Translations under genes and position numbers: made by a program
Notes under the pieces: generated by a model
What the model was told of the DNA's origin: nothing
Databases searched by the model: none
The model's input: the letters and a program-made list of their open reading frames with translations, nothing else
Assembly (NCBI RefSeq): GCF_900108405.1
Contig: NZ_FNXG01000001.1
Location: 124,001 to 188,000, forward strand
Length of the DNA stretch: 64,000 nucleotides
From: Paracoccus alkenifer
GTDB taxonomy: Bacteria; Pseudomonadota; Alphaproteobacteria; Rhodobacterales; Rhodobacteraceae
Reading direction: 5' to 3'
Shown here: one piece after another, positions 7,728-16,343 of the stretch
How positions within the stretch are numbered: position 1 is the first letter of the stretch
Layout of the letters: each line of letters starts with the position of its first letter

Positions 7728-8441
7728 TCAGAGCTTCGAGATACGCGCCTGAAGTTCGGCGAGCTGGCGGCGGATCTCTTCGGCCTCGGACGTGGGACGG
7801 CTGGGCGGACGGGCGGGCGGGGTGGCGGGGTCGGGCCGTTCTGCCCCGCGTTTGCGGGGGATGCCGGGGGTGGCGGCAGCGGCAGCGGGGGTGTCGGTGG
7901 CCGCCGACCCTTCGAGGCCCTGCTCTGCAAGTCCGGCCTCCTCGTCGGGGCCGGGGCCGCTGCTGCCGGTCCAGCCGCCCATCATCGCGCGCAGGAACAT
8001 GCGCTGCTGGCGCTGCATTTCCGAAAAACCGGGCATCGAGGCCATGGGGTGCTGCAACGTCGACAGCTGTTCCAGCATCTGCGACTGGCCGTTGCGCAGC
8101 ATCTCGAAACTCGCCTCAAGGAACTGCGGCACCACCGATTGCGCCTGCGCGGTGTAGCTGCGCACCAGATCGGTCAGCAGATCCACCGGCAGCACGTTTT
8201 CGCCCCGGCTTTCATGCTCGGCGATGATTTGCAGCAGATATTGCCGGGTCAGGTCGTCGCCCGAGCGCAGATCGACGATGCGGACCTCGCGGCCCTCGCG
8301 GATCACGCGGGCGATCTCTTCCAGCGTGATATAGTCGCTGGTCTCGGTGTTGTAGAGCCGGCGGCTGGCGTAGCGCTTGATCAGCAGCGGCTCGGCCGGG
8401 GCGGAGGCGGGGGCCGTGGCGGAGGCGGGTTCGGGGGACAT
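7728..8441 (-). CDS. phaR: PhaR, polyhydroxyalkanoate synthesis repressor
   Basis: A 237-residue DNA-binding repressor that represses phasin synthesis and is released when it binds PHB granules. The N-terminal PHB/PHA accumulation DNA-binding domain (about 17-80) starts LLIKRYASRRLYNTETSDYITLEEIARVI, a family hallmark; a PHB_acc repeat region follows (RQYLLQIIAEHESRGENVLPVDLL). The C-terminal third is Pro/Ala-rich and ends in a short helix. I take the ATG at 8441 and not the in-frame ATG at 8486, because the latter would place the phaP terminator and the TGC-rich leader against the coding start and lacks a spaced Shine-Dalgarno. It lies downstream of phaP, separated by a strong terminator. 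Confidence 0.93.
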   Translation of the reverse strand: MSPEPASATAPASAPAEPLLIKRYASRRLYNTETSDYITLEEIARVIREGREVRIVDLRSGDDLTRQYLLQIIAEHESRGENVLPVDLLTDLVRSYTAQAQSVVPQFLEASFEMLRNGQSQMLEQLSTLQHPMASMPGFSEMQRQQRMFLRAMMGGWTGSSGPGPDEEAGLAEQGLEGSAATDTPAAAAATPGIPRKRGAERPDPATPPARPPSRPTSEAEEIRRQLAELQARISKL

Positions 8442-8448
8442 GGTCGCT

Positions 8449-8475
8449 TTGCTCTGTTGCATTTGCAGCAATGAT
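8449..8475 (-). promoter_or_regulatory. TGC-rich leader of phaR, possible PhaR site
   Basis: Short run of TGC/GCA words (TTGCATTTGCAGCAATGATGC on the plus strand) just upstream of the phaR ATG. Weaker and less symmetric than the operator upstream of phaP; autoregulation of phaR is known for Paracoccus denitrificans. Confidence 0.35.
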
Positions 8476-8496
8476 GCGGCCCCCATCCTGCGATTG

Positions 8497-8533
8497 CAAA
8501 AGAAAAAACGCGCGCCGGCAAGGGCGCGCGTTT
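8497..8533 (-). terminator. Intrinsic terminator after phaP
   Basis: An 11-bp perfect stem, AAACGCGCGCC (8506-8516) with 8523-8533, 6-nt loop, followed on the minus strand by TTTTTTCTTTT. Confidence 0.9.
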
Positions 8534-8579
8534 CGATGGCGGGGGCCGCGCGGTTGCGCGGGCCCGTTTGCCGGGCGGC

Positions 8580-9053
8580 TCAGGCCTTGGGGGCCTTGGT
8601 CGCGGTGCCGGCGGCGTCCTGCACCGAACGGGCGGCTTTCTGCACGTTGTCGCTGGCGGCCTGCGCCATGCGCTGCGCATCGGCCTGCACGTCCTTGCTG
8701 GCGTTCAGCAGCAGATCGACGGTGTCCATCTGCACTTTCTTGGCGACTTCGGCATAGGCGGCCATGTGCTCGGCGGCCAGTTCGGCAGCGGCCGAAGCGA
8801 AATCGGACATCGCCTTGGCATAGTCCGAAGGCTGCTCTTTCGTGGTGGTCAGCTCGCCCATGCGCGACAGCGTGTCCTTGGCCCATGCGGCCGAGATCTC
8901 GGTCGAGCGCTCGGCGGCTTGCAGCGCCACGCGGGTCATCCGCTCGTTCAGCGCCGACTGCGAACGAAAGGCTTCGGTGACGGACGAGGTGTCGACCGGA
9001 AAGTTGGTCAGCATGTCCTGGAACGGCTTGGCGAAATCGGGGGTCTTGGCCAT
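8580..9053 (-). CDS. phaP: PhaP, phasin (PHB granule surface protein)
   Basis: A 157-residue amphipathic helical protein that coats polyhydroxybutyrate granules. It has the phasin_2-type pattern: MAKTPDFAKPFQDML at the start, long Ala-rich helices (about 35-130), and a C-terminal Ala/Lys-rich stretch reminiscent of phasin granule-association repeats (AARSVQDAAGTATKAPKA). There are no cysteines and no signal peptide. The start at 9053 follows AGGAGA with good spacing. It lies between phaC and phaR with its own upstream PhaR operator and downstream terminator, so it is probably a single-gene transcript controlled by PhaR. Confidence 0.93.
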   Translation of the reverse strand: MAKTPDFAKPFQDMLTNFPVDTSSVTEAFRSQSALNERMTRVALQAAERSTEISAAWAKDTLSRMGELTTTKEQPSDYAKAMSDFASAAAELAAEHMAAYAEVAKKVQMDTVDLLLNASKDVQADAQRMAQAASDNVQKAARSVQDAAGTATKAPKA

Positions 9054-9118
9054 GGGGTCATCTCCTGTGCGGTGATTGGCGCGGGTTGGATTGGCGCGCG
9101 TCGATGACAACAAGAATA

Positions 9119-9176
9119 GATGCTGCACCGCAGCATTGCAATGCTGGAGTGCGAAATTTTTGCTGCGGTGCAGCAA
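9119..9176 (-). promoter_or_regulatory. PhaR operator of phaP (paired TGC palindromes)
   Basis: Two 15-bp perfect palindromes, TGCTGCACCGCAGCA (9121-9135) and TGCTGCGGTGCAGCA (9161-9175), reverse complements of each other and 40 bp apart, with a further TTGCAATGC between them. Binding of Paracoccus PhaR to TGC-rich sites of the form CTGC-N3-GCAG upstream of phaP is established knowledge. The sites lie 68-122 bp before the phaP ATG. Confidence 0.8.
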
Positions 9177-9207
9177 AAACCTGCCGGGCGAGGGCCAACC
9201 CCTTGCC

Positions 9208-9242
9208 GACAAAGGGAAAGGGGCGCGACCTTATCGCGCCCC
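9208..9242 (-). terminator. Intrinsic terminator after phaC
   Basis: A 9-bp perfect stem GGGGCGCGA/TCGCGCCCC (9220-9228 with 9234-9242) with a 5-nt loop, 8 bp past the phaC stop, followed on the minus strand by TTTCCCTTTG. Confidence 0.8.
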
Positions 9243-9249
9243 GATGCGT

Positions 9250-11610
9250 TCAGGCCATTTCCAGCACATAGCTGCCGGGCGCCGGCAGCAGCGAATCTCC
9301 CGGCTCGCGCGCCGGAATCATCGGGCCGGAACGGGCGGCCAGCCAGTCGTGCCAATGGCCCCACCAGCTGCCTTCGTGATAGGTGGCGCCGTCGCGCCAG
9401 TCCTGTGCCGTGCCGTCGAAACCCGCGTCCGAGATGTAGTGCCCGTATTTGATCCGGCCCGGCGGGTTCACGATCCCGGCGATATGGCCCGATTCCGACA
9501 GGATGAAGCTCTTGTCGCGCGAGCCCATCTGGGCCACGCCTTTCCAGCTGTGCAGCCAGGGCGCGATATGGTCGCCCTCGCACGCGACGGCGCACAGCGG
9601 CAGCGTCACCTCGGACAGATGCACCCTGTGGCCGAGGATCTCGAACCCGTCCTCGACCAGCGCATTCTGCTGGCACAGCTCGCGCAGATATTGCGTGACC
9701 ATCCGCGCCGGCAGGTTGGTGCTGTCGCCGTTCCAGAACAGCAGGTCAAAGGCCGGCGGGGTTTCCCCCAGCATGTAGCTGCGGATCGCCGGCCCCCAGA
9801 TCAGGTCGTTGGCCCGCAGAAAGCTGAAGGTGCGCTGCATCAGCTGCGCCGAGAGATAGCCGGTGCGGGCGACCTCGTCCTCGATGCCGCTGACGAAATC
9901 GTCCTGCAAAAAGGTGGTGAATTCGCCCTGATCCGAAAAATCGGTCAGCGTGGTGAAAAACGTCGCCGATTTCACCCGGTCGTCGCCGCGCTGGTTCAGC
10001 AGCGCCAGCGTGGCCGACAGGGTGGTGCCGGCGATGCAGTAGCCGACGGCGTTCAGCTGCCGCTCGTCCGTCAGCTCGCGCACCACGTCCATCGCCTCGA
10101 GATAGGCCGAGACATAGTCGTCCATCGCCACGTCGGCGTGCGAGGCATCGGGATTTTTCCACGACACCACGAACAGCGTGTAGCCCTGACCAACCAGCCA
10201 GCGCAGCAGGCTGTTCTGCGGCTTGAGGTCGAGGATGTAGTATTTGTTGATCCACGGCGGGAACACGATCAGCGGCGTCTTGTGGACCTGCGCGGTGGTG
10301 GGCGCGAACTGGATCAGCTCGAACAGGCGCGAGCGGTGGACGACCTCGCCGGGGGTGGTGCCGATGTTGACGCCGACCTTGAACGCCTCGCGGTCGGCCA
10401 GCGTCACGACCAGCTCGCCGCCGCTGGTTTCGACGTCGCGCACCAGGTTTTCCAGCCCCTTCACCAGGCTTTCGCCCTCGGTCTCGATCGCCTTCATCAG
10501 CGCGTCGGGGTTGGTGGCCAGGAAATTCGTGGGGGCGAGCATGTCGATCATCTGGCGGGTGAACCAGTCGACGCGGCGGCGATCGGTTTCGCCCTCGATC
10601 TCAAGATCCTCGGCCGCCTGGCGCAGGGCCTCGGCGTTGATCTGATACTGGCGCATGACGAAATTATAGAACGGGTTCGTCTGCCACAGCGGGTTCTTGA
10701 AGCGGCGGTCGGCGGCGGCATCGGGATCGCCGGGCTGGAACCCCTGCGCGAACGCCCCCTGCGCCTCGGCCACATGGCGCAGCGTCTCGCCCCAATAGCG
10801 GACCTGCTGCTCGATCAGCCGCGCGGGCTGTTCGGTGGCCAGTTTCAGCCACGCCTGCGCGACCGAGCCGTAAAGCTCGGGGCCCGGCCCCTCGACCCCC
10901 GGCGGATAGACCGGCCGCGTGGCAAGCGAGCGCATCAGCCGGTGGCCCAGCGATTCGATGCGGGTGATGTTTTCAGCCAGCCGATCCGACAGGCCGGGAG
11001 CGGTCAGCGGGTTGTCGGGGTCGATGGGGGCGGCGGCGGGCGCGGCCGCCGAGGGCGCGGGCTGCCGTGCGGCGGCTGGCTTGGGGGCCGCGGGTTTCGC
11101 AGCCGGCGCTTTCGGCTTTGCGGCTTTTGAGGCGACCTTGGGTGCCGCCGGTTTCGCGGCGGGTTTCGCTGGCGCCTTTCCACCGGCGGCTTTCCGCCCG
11201 ACCTTTGCCGCCCCTGCCCCGCCAGCCGCCGCAGCGGCCCCGGCGCGGGTGTCGGGGGTGTCCGTTGCGCCGCCCTGCCCTGCCGCTGCGGCCTTGCGGC
11301 CCCGGCGCGGCGCCGGTCTGTCGTCCTGTCCCATCACCGAATCACCCTTGTCAGATGCTGGCCCGCCTGCCCCTTGCGCCGGCTTGCGCGCCCGGGGGGA
11401 CGGCTTTGCCGAAGCTGCGTCCGCGGGGCTGCGCCGTGGCCGACGTGCCACGGTCGGCGCGGGCGAAGCCGTTGCGGCGCGAGGCTTTTTCCCGCCCGCC
11501 GCCGGCGCCCCGGATTCCGCTGCATCTGCAACGTTTTCGGCGGGTTTCGCCGCAGACCCCGGCTTCTGACGCGATGTTTCCGGGCCGTTGTCCTGCCGAA
11601 TCCTTGCCAT
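9250..11610 (-). CDS. phaC: PhaC, class I poly(3-hydroxybutyrate) synthase with a long N-terminal extension
   Basis: Polymerises (R)-3-hydroxyacyl-CoA into PHB on granules. The alpha/beta hydrolase core carries the catalytic triad Cys525 (GYCIAG box), Asp680 (GDHIAP) and His709 (SGHIAG), spaced as in class I synthases. At 786 residues it is much longer than the usual 580-630. Residues 1-195 are a low-complexity Ala/Pro/Lys/Arg tract (KPAAKPAAPK-like repeats), reminiscent of histone H1 tails. The ATG at 11610 has AGGGAG about 9 nt upstream; an internal ATG at 11334 (residue 93) also has AAGGG and is a real alternative. It is divergent from phaZ, and the two starts share about 100 bp of promoter DNA. 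Confidence 0.93.
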   Translation of the reverse strand: MARIRQDNGPETSRQKPGSAAKPAENVADAAESGAPAAGGKKPRAATASPAPTVARRPRRSPADAASAKPSPRARKPAQGAGGPASDKGDSVMGQDDRPAPRRGRKAAAAGQGGATDTPDTRAGAAAAAGGAGAAKVGRKAAGGKAPAKPAAKPAAPKVASKAAKPKAPAAKPAAPKPAAARQPAPSAAAPAAAPIDPDNPLTAPGLSDRLAENITRIESLGHRLMRSLATRPVYPPGVEGPGPELYGSVAQAWLKLATEQPARLIEQQVRYWGETLRHVAEAQGAFAQGFQPGDPDAAADRRFKNPLWQTNPFYNFVMRQYQINAEALRQAAEDLEIEGETDRRRVDWFTRQMIDMLAPTNFLATNPDALMKAIETEGESLVKGLENLVRDVETSGGELVVTLADREAFKVGVNIGTTPGEVVHRSRLFELIQFAPTTAQVHKTPLIVFPPWINKYYILDLKPQNSLLRWLVGQGYTLFVVSWKNPDASHADVAMDDYVSAYLEAMDVVRELTDERQLNAVGYCIAGTTLSATLALLNQRGDDRVKSATFFTTLTDFSDQGEFTTFLQDDFVSGIEDEVARTGYLSAQLMQRTFSFLRANDLIWGPAIRSYMLGETPPAFDLLFWNGDSTNLPARMVTQYLRELCQQNALVEDGFEILGHRVHLSEVTLPLCAVACEGDHIAPWLHSWKGVAQMGSRDKSFILSESGHIAGIVNPPGRIKYGHYISDAGFDGTAQDWRDGATYHEGSWWGHWHDWLAARSGPMIPAREPGDSLLPAPGSYVLEMA

Positions 11611-11712
11611 GGCGCGGTCTCTCCCTAATTAATGATTCTCATTAACACCCGCTTGACGAAAGTCGTAAACCCGACATTACACAATGGGGCAGGTATCAGT
11701 AGGAGTGCGGTG

Positions 11713-13062
11713 ATGGTTTTCAACGGCTACCGTGGCATGGTGTCCTATGACGCCATCGAGACGATTCGGAACACCAACGAATGGATGGGGGCCTCGGCCC
11801 GCGCCATCGCCTCGTATCCCATGTTCGCGATGATGCCCACGCCGATGTTCAAGCTGATGAGCGCGTGGGGCCGCGTGACTGAACGCAGCTTTGCCCGCAT
11901 GGTCATCAAGCCCGACTGGGAAATTCCCGCCATCGCCGGACCCGGCGGGCAGGACCATCTGGTCTATGTCGAACCGGTGCTCAAGCGGCCCTTTGGCGAT
12001 CTGGTGCATTTCCAGGTGGCGCGGCGCAAGCCGATGGCGCGGCGGGTGCTGCTGGTCGCGCCGATGTCGGGGCACTACGCGACGCTGCTGCGTTCGACGG
12101 TGACCTCGCTCTTGCCCGATTGCGACGTGTGGGTGACCGACTGGCACAATGCCCGCGACATCCCGGTCAGCGCCGGCAAGTTCGATGTCGAGGATTATAC
12201 CGCCTATCTGGTCGATTTCATGCGCCATCTGGGGCCGGACACGCATGTGATCGCGGTCTGTCAGCCCGCGCCGCTGGCTCTTGCCGCCACCGCGATCCTG
12301 GCCGAGCAGGAACCAAAGGCCCAGCCCCGCACCCTGACCCTGATCGGCGGCCCCATCGACCCCGACGCCGCCGCGACCGAGGTCACCGATTTCGGCCACC
12401 GCGTCACCATGGGGCAGCTGGAACAGATCTTCATCCAGCAGGTCGGTTTCAAATATCGCGGCGCCGGGCGGATGGTCTATCCGGGGTTGGCGCAGCTTTC
12501 CTCGTTCATCGCGATGAACGCGGCCACCCACCGCCGCGCCTTTGTCGACAAGATCGTGGCCGAGGCCGCGGGCGAAGGCTCGATCGACGACAAACACTAT
12601 AGATTCTATGACGAATATCTGGCCGTCATGGACATGACCGCCGAATTCTACCTGTCCACGGTCCAGCGTATCTTCAAGAACCTTGAAATCGCCCGCAACG
12701 ATTTCAGCGTGAACGGGCGCAAGGCCGACATCGGCAAGATCCGCGACGTGGCGGTGATGACGGTCGAGGGCGCGAACGACGACATCTCGGCGCCCGGGCA
12801 ATGCGTGGCGGCGCTGGCGCTGTGCAGCGGCGTGGACGAATCGAAAAAATCCCAGCATCTGGAACCCGGCGCCGGCCATTACGGCATCTTTGCCGGGAAA
12901 AGCTGGCGGCTGAACATCCGGCCGCTGGTGCTGGATTTCATGGACGCCCATTCCGGCGACGCGGATCGCATGGCCGCGCCCAAGCGCAAGCGCGGCACCG
13001 ATGGCGTCACCCGCGTGTCGACCTTTGGGCCGGATGCCGACGACAGCAAGATCGCAGTCTGA
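11713..13062 (+). CDS. phaZ: PhaZ, intracellular PHB depolymerase
   Basis: Mobilises stored PHB inside the cell. It has 449 residues, alpha/beta hydrolase fold, with the PhaZ1-type nucleophile Cys183 in VCQPAP, the same residue number as in Cupriavidus PhaZ1. The C-terminal part has the GHYGIFAGKSWR segment carrying the catalytic His. The start at 11713 is chosen over the upstream in-frame ATG at 11632 because AGGAG stands 7 nt before it and family homology begins there (MVFNGYRGMVSYDAIETIR). It is divergent from phaC, which places synthesis and degradation on one regulatory segment. A bidirectional terminator follows. Confidence 0.93.
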   Translation: MVFNGYRGMVSYDAIETIRNTNEWMGASARAIASYPMFAMMPTPMFKLMSAWGRVTERSFARMVIKPDWEIPAIAGPGGQDHLVYVEPVLKRPFGDLVHFQVARRKPMARRVLLVAPMSGHYATLLRSTVTSLLPDCDVWVTDWHNARDIPVSAGKFDVEDYTAYLVDFMRHLGPDTHVIAVCQPAPLALAATAILAEQEPKAQPRTLTLIGGPIDPDAAATEVTDFGHRVTMGQLEQIFIQQVGFKYRGAGRMVYPGLAQLSSFIAMNAATHRRAFVDKIVAEAAGEGSIDDKHYRFYDEYLAVMDMTAEFYLSTVQRIFKNLEIARNDFSVNGRKADIGKIRDVAVMTVEGANDDISAPGQCVAALALCSGVDESKKSQHLEPGAGHYGIFAGKSWRLNIRPLVLDFMDAHSGDADRMAAPKRKRGTDGVTRVSTFGPDADDSKIAV

Positions 13063-13111
13063 GCCGCAGGCGACGGGCGGCGCTGTCCGCCTGCGCGCCC
13101 CTGTGACGACC

Positions 13112-13138
13112 AAAAGCCCCGGCACCGCCGGGGCTTTA
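13112..13138. terminator. Bidirectional intrinsic terminator, phaZ / UPF0173 gene
   Basis: An 11-bp perfect stem AAAGCCCCGGC (13113-13123) with 13127-13137 and a 3-nt loop, flanked by A and T runs, between the convergent genes. Confidence 0.85.
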
Positions 13139-13152
13139 TCATTGCGCGGCGC

Positions 13153-13845
13153 CTAGAGCTGCACGGTTTCCATCACCGCCGGCGTCAGCACCTGCACCCC
13201 CGGCAGCGCCCGGCGCATCACCTCGGGATCCTGCTGCAACAGCGGGAACGTGTCATAGTGGCACGGGATCACGGTCTTGAAATCGAAATAGCGTTTTGCC
13301 GCCCAGGCCGCGCGTTCCATGTCCATGGTGTAATGCCCGCCGGCGGCAAGGATGCCGATCTCGGGGCGGTGCAGCTCGCCCATCCATTCCATGTCGGCCA
13401 TGATGTCGGTGTCGCCCGAGACATAGACCGTGCGCCCCTCGCCCCGGATCATGTAGCCGGATTCGTGCCCCGCATAGACCGGCCGCCCGTCCACCATCAT
13501 CGACGAGGAATGGCTGGCGTTCACCATCGTCACCGCCGCCCCGTTCAGGTCCACCGTGCCGCCCTTGTTGAAATCAATGCCGGCGACGCCCTCGGTCGCG
13601 GTCCACCAGCCGACCAGATCGGCGATGCCGACCACCTTGATGCCCAGCTCGCGCGCAATCGCCAGCGCCTCGCCGCTGTGGTCGCCGTGGCCGTGGGTCA
13701 GCAGCACATGGGTGGCGCCCGCGATGGCCTCGGCGCGCCGTTCCTCGGGGAACACCGGGTTTCCGGTCAGCCACGGGTCGATCAGGATCACCGCGCCCTC
13801 GATTTCCAGTCGAAAGCCGGCATGGCCCAGCCAGGTCAGTTTCAT
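13153..13845 (-). CDS. UPF0173 metal-dependent hydrolase (metallo-beta-lactamase fold)
   Basis: A 230-residue cytoplasmic protein of the UPF0173/YtkL family. MKLTWLGHAGFRLE opens the fold, the zinc motif THGHGDHSGEA is near 50-60, SGDTDI near 150 and IPCHYDTFP near 198-206 supply further ligands. The length equals the family norm (about 228-235). Physiological substrate unknown. The ATG at 13845 begins the conserved MKLTWLGH; frames further upstream are spurious. It is convergent with phaZ and divergent from gatC, with 94 bp between the starts. Confidence 0.92.
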   Translation of the reverse strand: MKLTWLGHAGFRLEIEGAVILIDPWLTGNPVFPEERRAEAIAGATHVLLTHGHGDHSGEALAIARELGIKVVGIADLVGWWTATEGVAGIDFNKGGTVDLNGAAVTMVNASHSSSMMVDGRPVYAGHESGYMIRGEGRTVYVSGDTDIMADMEWMGELHRPEIGILAAGGHYTMDMERAAWAAKRYFDFKTVIPCHYDTFPLLQQDPEVMRRALPGVQVLTPAVMETVQL

Positions 13846-13939
13846 CGCGCTTCTCCACTGTAACTGCGCGAACGCTAGCGCGGCTTGCAGGGCAGGTCCA
13901 CGGGCGGTAAATGCGGGGCAATCGAAAGGAACACCCGCA

Positions 13940-14227
13940 ATGTCGATTTCCCAGACCGAGGCCCGCAAGGTCGCGCAGCTCGCGCGGATCGCGGTCGCGG
14001 ACGAGGCGCTGCCCGCGCTGGCCGCCGAACTCAGCCACATGCTGCAATTCATGGCGCAGCTGTCCGAGGTCGATGTGACCGGCGTCGAGCCGATGACCGG
14101 GGTCGAAAAGATGCGGCTGAAGCGGCGCGAGGATGTGGTGACCGACGGCAACATGGCCGACACGGTGCTAAAGAATGCGCCCGACGCCCGCGAGGGGTTC
14201 TTTGCCGTGCCGAAGGTGGTGGAATGA
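13940..14227 (+). CDS. gatC: GatC, Asp/Glu-tRNA amidotransferase subunit C
   Basis: A 95-residue subunit that holds GatA and GatB together in the GatCAB complex, which converts misacylated Glu-tRNA-Gln or Asp-tRNA-Asn. The family pattern is complete: [12 protein letters not shown] near the start, [22 protein letters not shown] in the middle and [13 protein letters not shown] at the end. The start is the ATG at 13940 with AAAGGA upstream. The stop overlaps the gatA ATG (ATGA), so the subunits are translationally coupled. gatB is not adjacent. The presence of a tRNA-Asn gene nearby is coincidental. Confidence 0.96.
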   Translation: MSISQTEARKVAQLARIAVADEALPALAAELSHMLQFMAQLSEVDVTGVEPMTGVEKMRLKRREDVVTDGNMADTVLKNAPDAREGFFAVPKVVE

Positions 14228-15702
14228 GCCTGAACCGACTGACCATCGCGGACGCCCGCGACCGCCTGCGCAAGGGTGAAATCACCGCCGTCGAGCTGAC
14301 CGATGCCTGCCTCAGCGCGATCGAGCAGGCGGGCGCGCTGAACGCATTCGTCCACAACACCCCCGACATCGCCCGCCGGCAGGCGGCGGCGGCGGATCAG
14401 CGGCTGCAAGCGGGCGACGCCCCCGCGATGTGCGGGATTCCGCTGGGAATCAAGGATCTGTTCTGCACCAAGGGGGTTCCGACGCAGGCTGCCAGCCGCA
14501 TCCTGCAAGGTTTTGTGCCCGAATACGAATCGACCGCGACGCAGAACCTGTTCGATGCCGGCGCGGTGATGCTGGGCAAGCTGAACATGGACGAATTCGC
14601 CATGGGCTCGACCAACGAGACCAGCGTCTACGGCCCCGCGGTGAACCCGTGGCGGCTGGGCGAGCAGCAGCTGACCCCCGGCGGATCGTCGGGCGGCTCG
14701 GCGGCAGCGGTGGCGGCGGATCTGTGCCTGGCCGCGACCGGCACCGACACTGGCGGGTCAATGCGCCAGCCCGCGGCCTTTACCGGCACGGTCGGGGTCA
14801 AGCCGACCTATGGGCGGGTGTCGCGCTGGGGGATCGTGGCCTTTGCCTCGTCGCTGGATCAGGCCGGGCCGATGACCAAGACCGTGCGCGACGCAGCGAT
14901 CATGCTGGGCGCCATGGCCTCGGTCGATCCCAAGGATTCGACCAGCGCCGACCGCCCGGTGCCGGATTACGAATCCGCGCTGACCGGCGACATCCGCGGC
15001 AAGCGCATCGGCATCCCCCGCGAATACCGCATCGACGGAATGCCCGCCGAGATCGAGGCGCTGTGGCAGCAGGGCATCGCCATGCTGCGCGATGCGGGCG
15101 CCGAGATCGTGGACATCAGCCTGCCGCACACGAAATACGCCCTGCCCGCCTATTACGTGATCGGCCCGGCCGAGGCGTCCTCGAACCTCGCCCGCTATGA
15201 CGGGGTGCGCTACGGCCACCGCGCGCCTCTGGCCGCGGGCGACGGCATCAACGAGATGTATGAAAAGACCCGCGCCGAGGGTTTCGGGCCCGAGGTGCAG
15301 CGCCGCGCCATGATCGGCACCTATGTGCTGTCGGCGGGGTTCTACGACGCCTATTACAACCGCGCCCGCAAGGTCCGCGCCCTGATCAAGCGCGACTTTG
15401 ACGAAGCGTTTGCGGCGGGGATCGACACGATCCTGACGCCCGCGACGCCCTCGGCCGCGTTTCCGCTGGGGACGATGCACGCGGTCGATCCGGTGCAGAT
15501 GTATCTTAACGACGTGTTCACGGTGACGGTGAACCTGGCCGGGCTGCCGGCACTGGCACTGCCCGCGGGGCTTGATTCGCAGGGGCTGCCGCTGGGCTTG
15601 CAACTGATCGGGCGGCCCTGGGACGAAGCCGGGCTGCTCAACCACGCCTCGGTGCTGGAACGCGCCGCGGGATTTGTCGCCAAACCCGACCGCTGGTGGT
15701 AG
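14224..15702 (+). CDS. gatA: GatA, Asp/Glu-tRNA amidotransferase subunit A
   Basis: Glutaminase/amidotransferase subunit of GatCAB, 492 residues. The amidase-signature Ser-cisSer-Lys triad is visible: Lys77 (IKDLF), Ser155 ([12 protein letters not shown]) and nucleophile Ser179 (DTGGSMRQP). The rest matches GatA over full length, including [14 protein letters not shown] and the C-terminal [18 protein letters not shown]. It generates ammonia from glutamine for transamidation on GatB. The start overlaps the gatC stop by 4 bp. A strong Shine-Dalgarno for the next gene follows 25 bp after the stop. Confidence 0.97.
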   Translation: MSLNRLTIADARDRLRKGEITAVELTDACLSAIEQAGALNAFVHNTPDIARRQAAAADQRLQAGDAPAMCGIPLGIKDLFCTKGVPTQAASRILQGFVPEYESTATQNLFDAGAVMLGKLNMDEFAMGSTNETSVYGPAVNPWRLGEQQLTPGGSSGGSAAAVAADLCLAATGTDTGGSMRQPAAFTGTVGVKPTYGRVSRWGIVAFASSLDQAGPMTKTVRDAAIMLGAMASVDPKDSTSADRPVPDYESALTGDIRGKRIGIPREYRIDGMPAEIEALWQQGIAMLRDAGAEIVDISLPHTKYALPAYYVIGPAEASSNLARYDGVRYGHRAPLAAGDGINEMYEKTRAEGFGPEVQRRAMIGTYVLSAGFYDAYYNRARKVRALIKRDFDEAFAAGIDTILTPATPSAAFPLGTMHAVDPVQMYLNDVFTVTVNLAGLPALALPAGLDSQGLPLGLQLIGRPWDEAGLLNHASVLERAAGFVAKPDRWW

Positions 15703-15740
15703 GGGTGATCCACGCACCGACCACGCAAGGAGTAAGCCCG

Positions 15741-16343
15741 ATGCGCGCCAAGACCCTGTTCCCAGCCGCCACGATTGCGCTGGTCGCGCTGGCCGGCTGT
15801 TCCGAAAACAGCGGCTGGAACCCGAATTATCAGGCCGGGTCAAGCAATTACGGCAATTACCTGCGGGCGCGAGAAATGGCCCTGACCGGCCGGACCGATG
15901 CCCCGCCGCAGGTGGTGCCGGTCGCGATGCCTTCGCGTGCGCCGACGCCCCAGCAGATCGCCGGCGCCCCGGTCGCGCGGGTGGCGGCGGACGGCACCCA
16001 GCCTCGCCGGGCGCAGTTGCGGCGCGCGCCCGCCGTCGATCCGCTGCCCGAGGGCGCGGTGATCGTCACCCCCCGCAGCGCCCCCGCCCCCGCCAGCGCG
16101 CCGCAAACGGCCAGCCGCCGCGCCGCCCCGGCCGCGCCCGCGGCGGTCACCGCGACGGTGCTGCCCGGCACGGTCAAGCCGCTTTACGCCCGCAGCCAGA
16201 ATGTGGTCGGCGATTGCACCGAATATGCCACGCCGCAGGCCGCGCAGGCCGAATTCATCGCCCGCGGCGGTCCGAAACGCGACCCGCTGGGGCTGGACCC
16301 GGACGGCGACGGCAACGCCTGCACCTATCGCCCCGGGATATGA
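15741..16343 (+). CDS. Excalibur-domain lipoprotein
   Basis: A 200-residue exported protein. Lipobox LAGC puts the lipidated Cys near residue 20. A Pro/Ala/Arg-rich disordered linker (about 50-150) follows. The C-terminal Excalibur-type domain (about 153-200) has the calcium-binding-like DPDGDGNAC loop and a paired Cys in GDCTEYATP. Excalibur domains occur in envelope proteins and surface nucleases; function unknown. The ATG at 15741 has AAGGAG 8 nt upstream, so the longer frame from 15696 is rejected. Its stop overlaps the start of the amidase gene (ATGA), pointing to a cell-wall context. Confidence 0.85.
   Translation: MRAKTLFPAATIALVALAGCSENSGWNPNYQAGSSNYGNYLRAREMALTGRTDAPPQVVPVAMPSRAPTPQQIAGAPVARVAADGTQPRRAQLRRAPAVDPLPEGAVIVTPRSAPAPASAPQTASRRAAPAAPAAVTATVLPGTVKPLYARSQNVVGDCTEYATPQAAQAEFIARGGPKRDPLGLDPDGDGNACTYRPGI

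Noticed and set aside
9076..11130. 684-codon plus-strand open frame
   Set aside because: Antisense to phaC and crosses the phaP operator; no family pattern.
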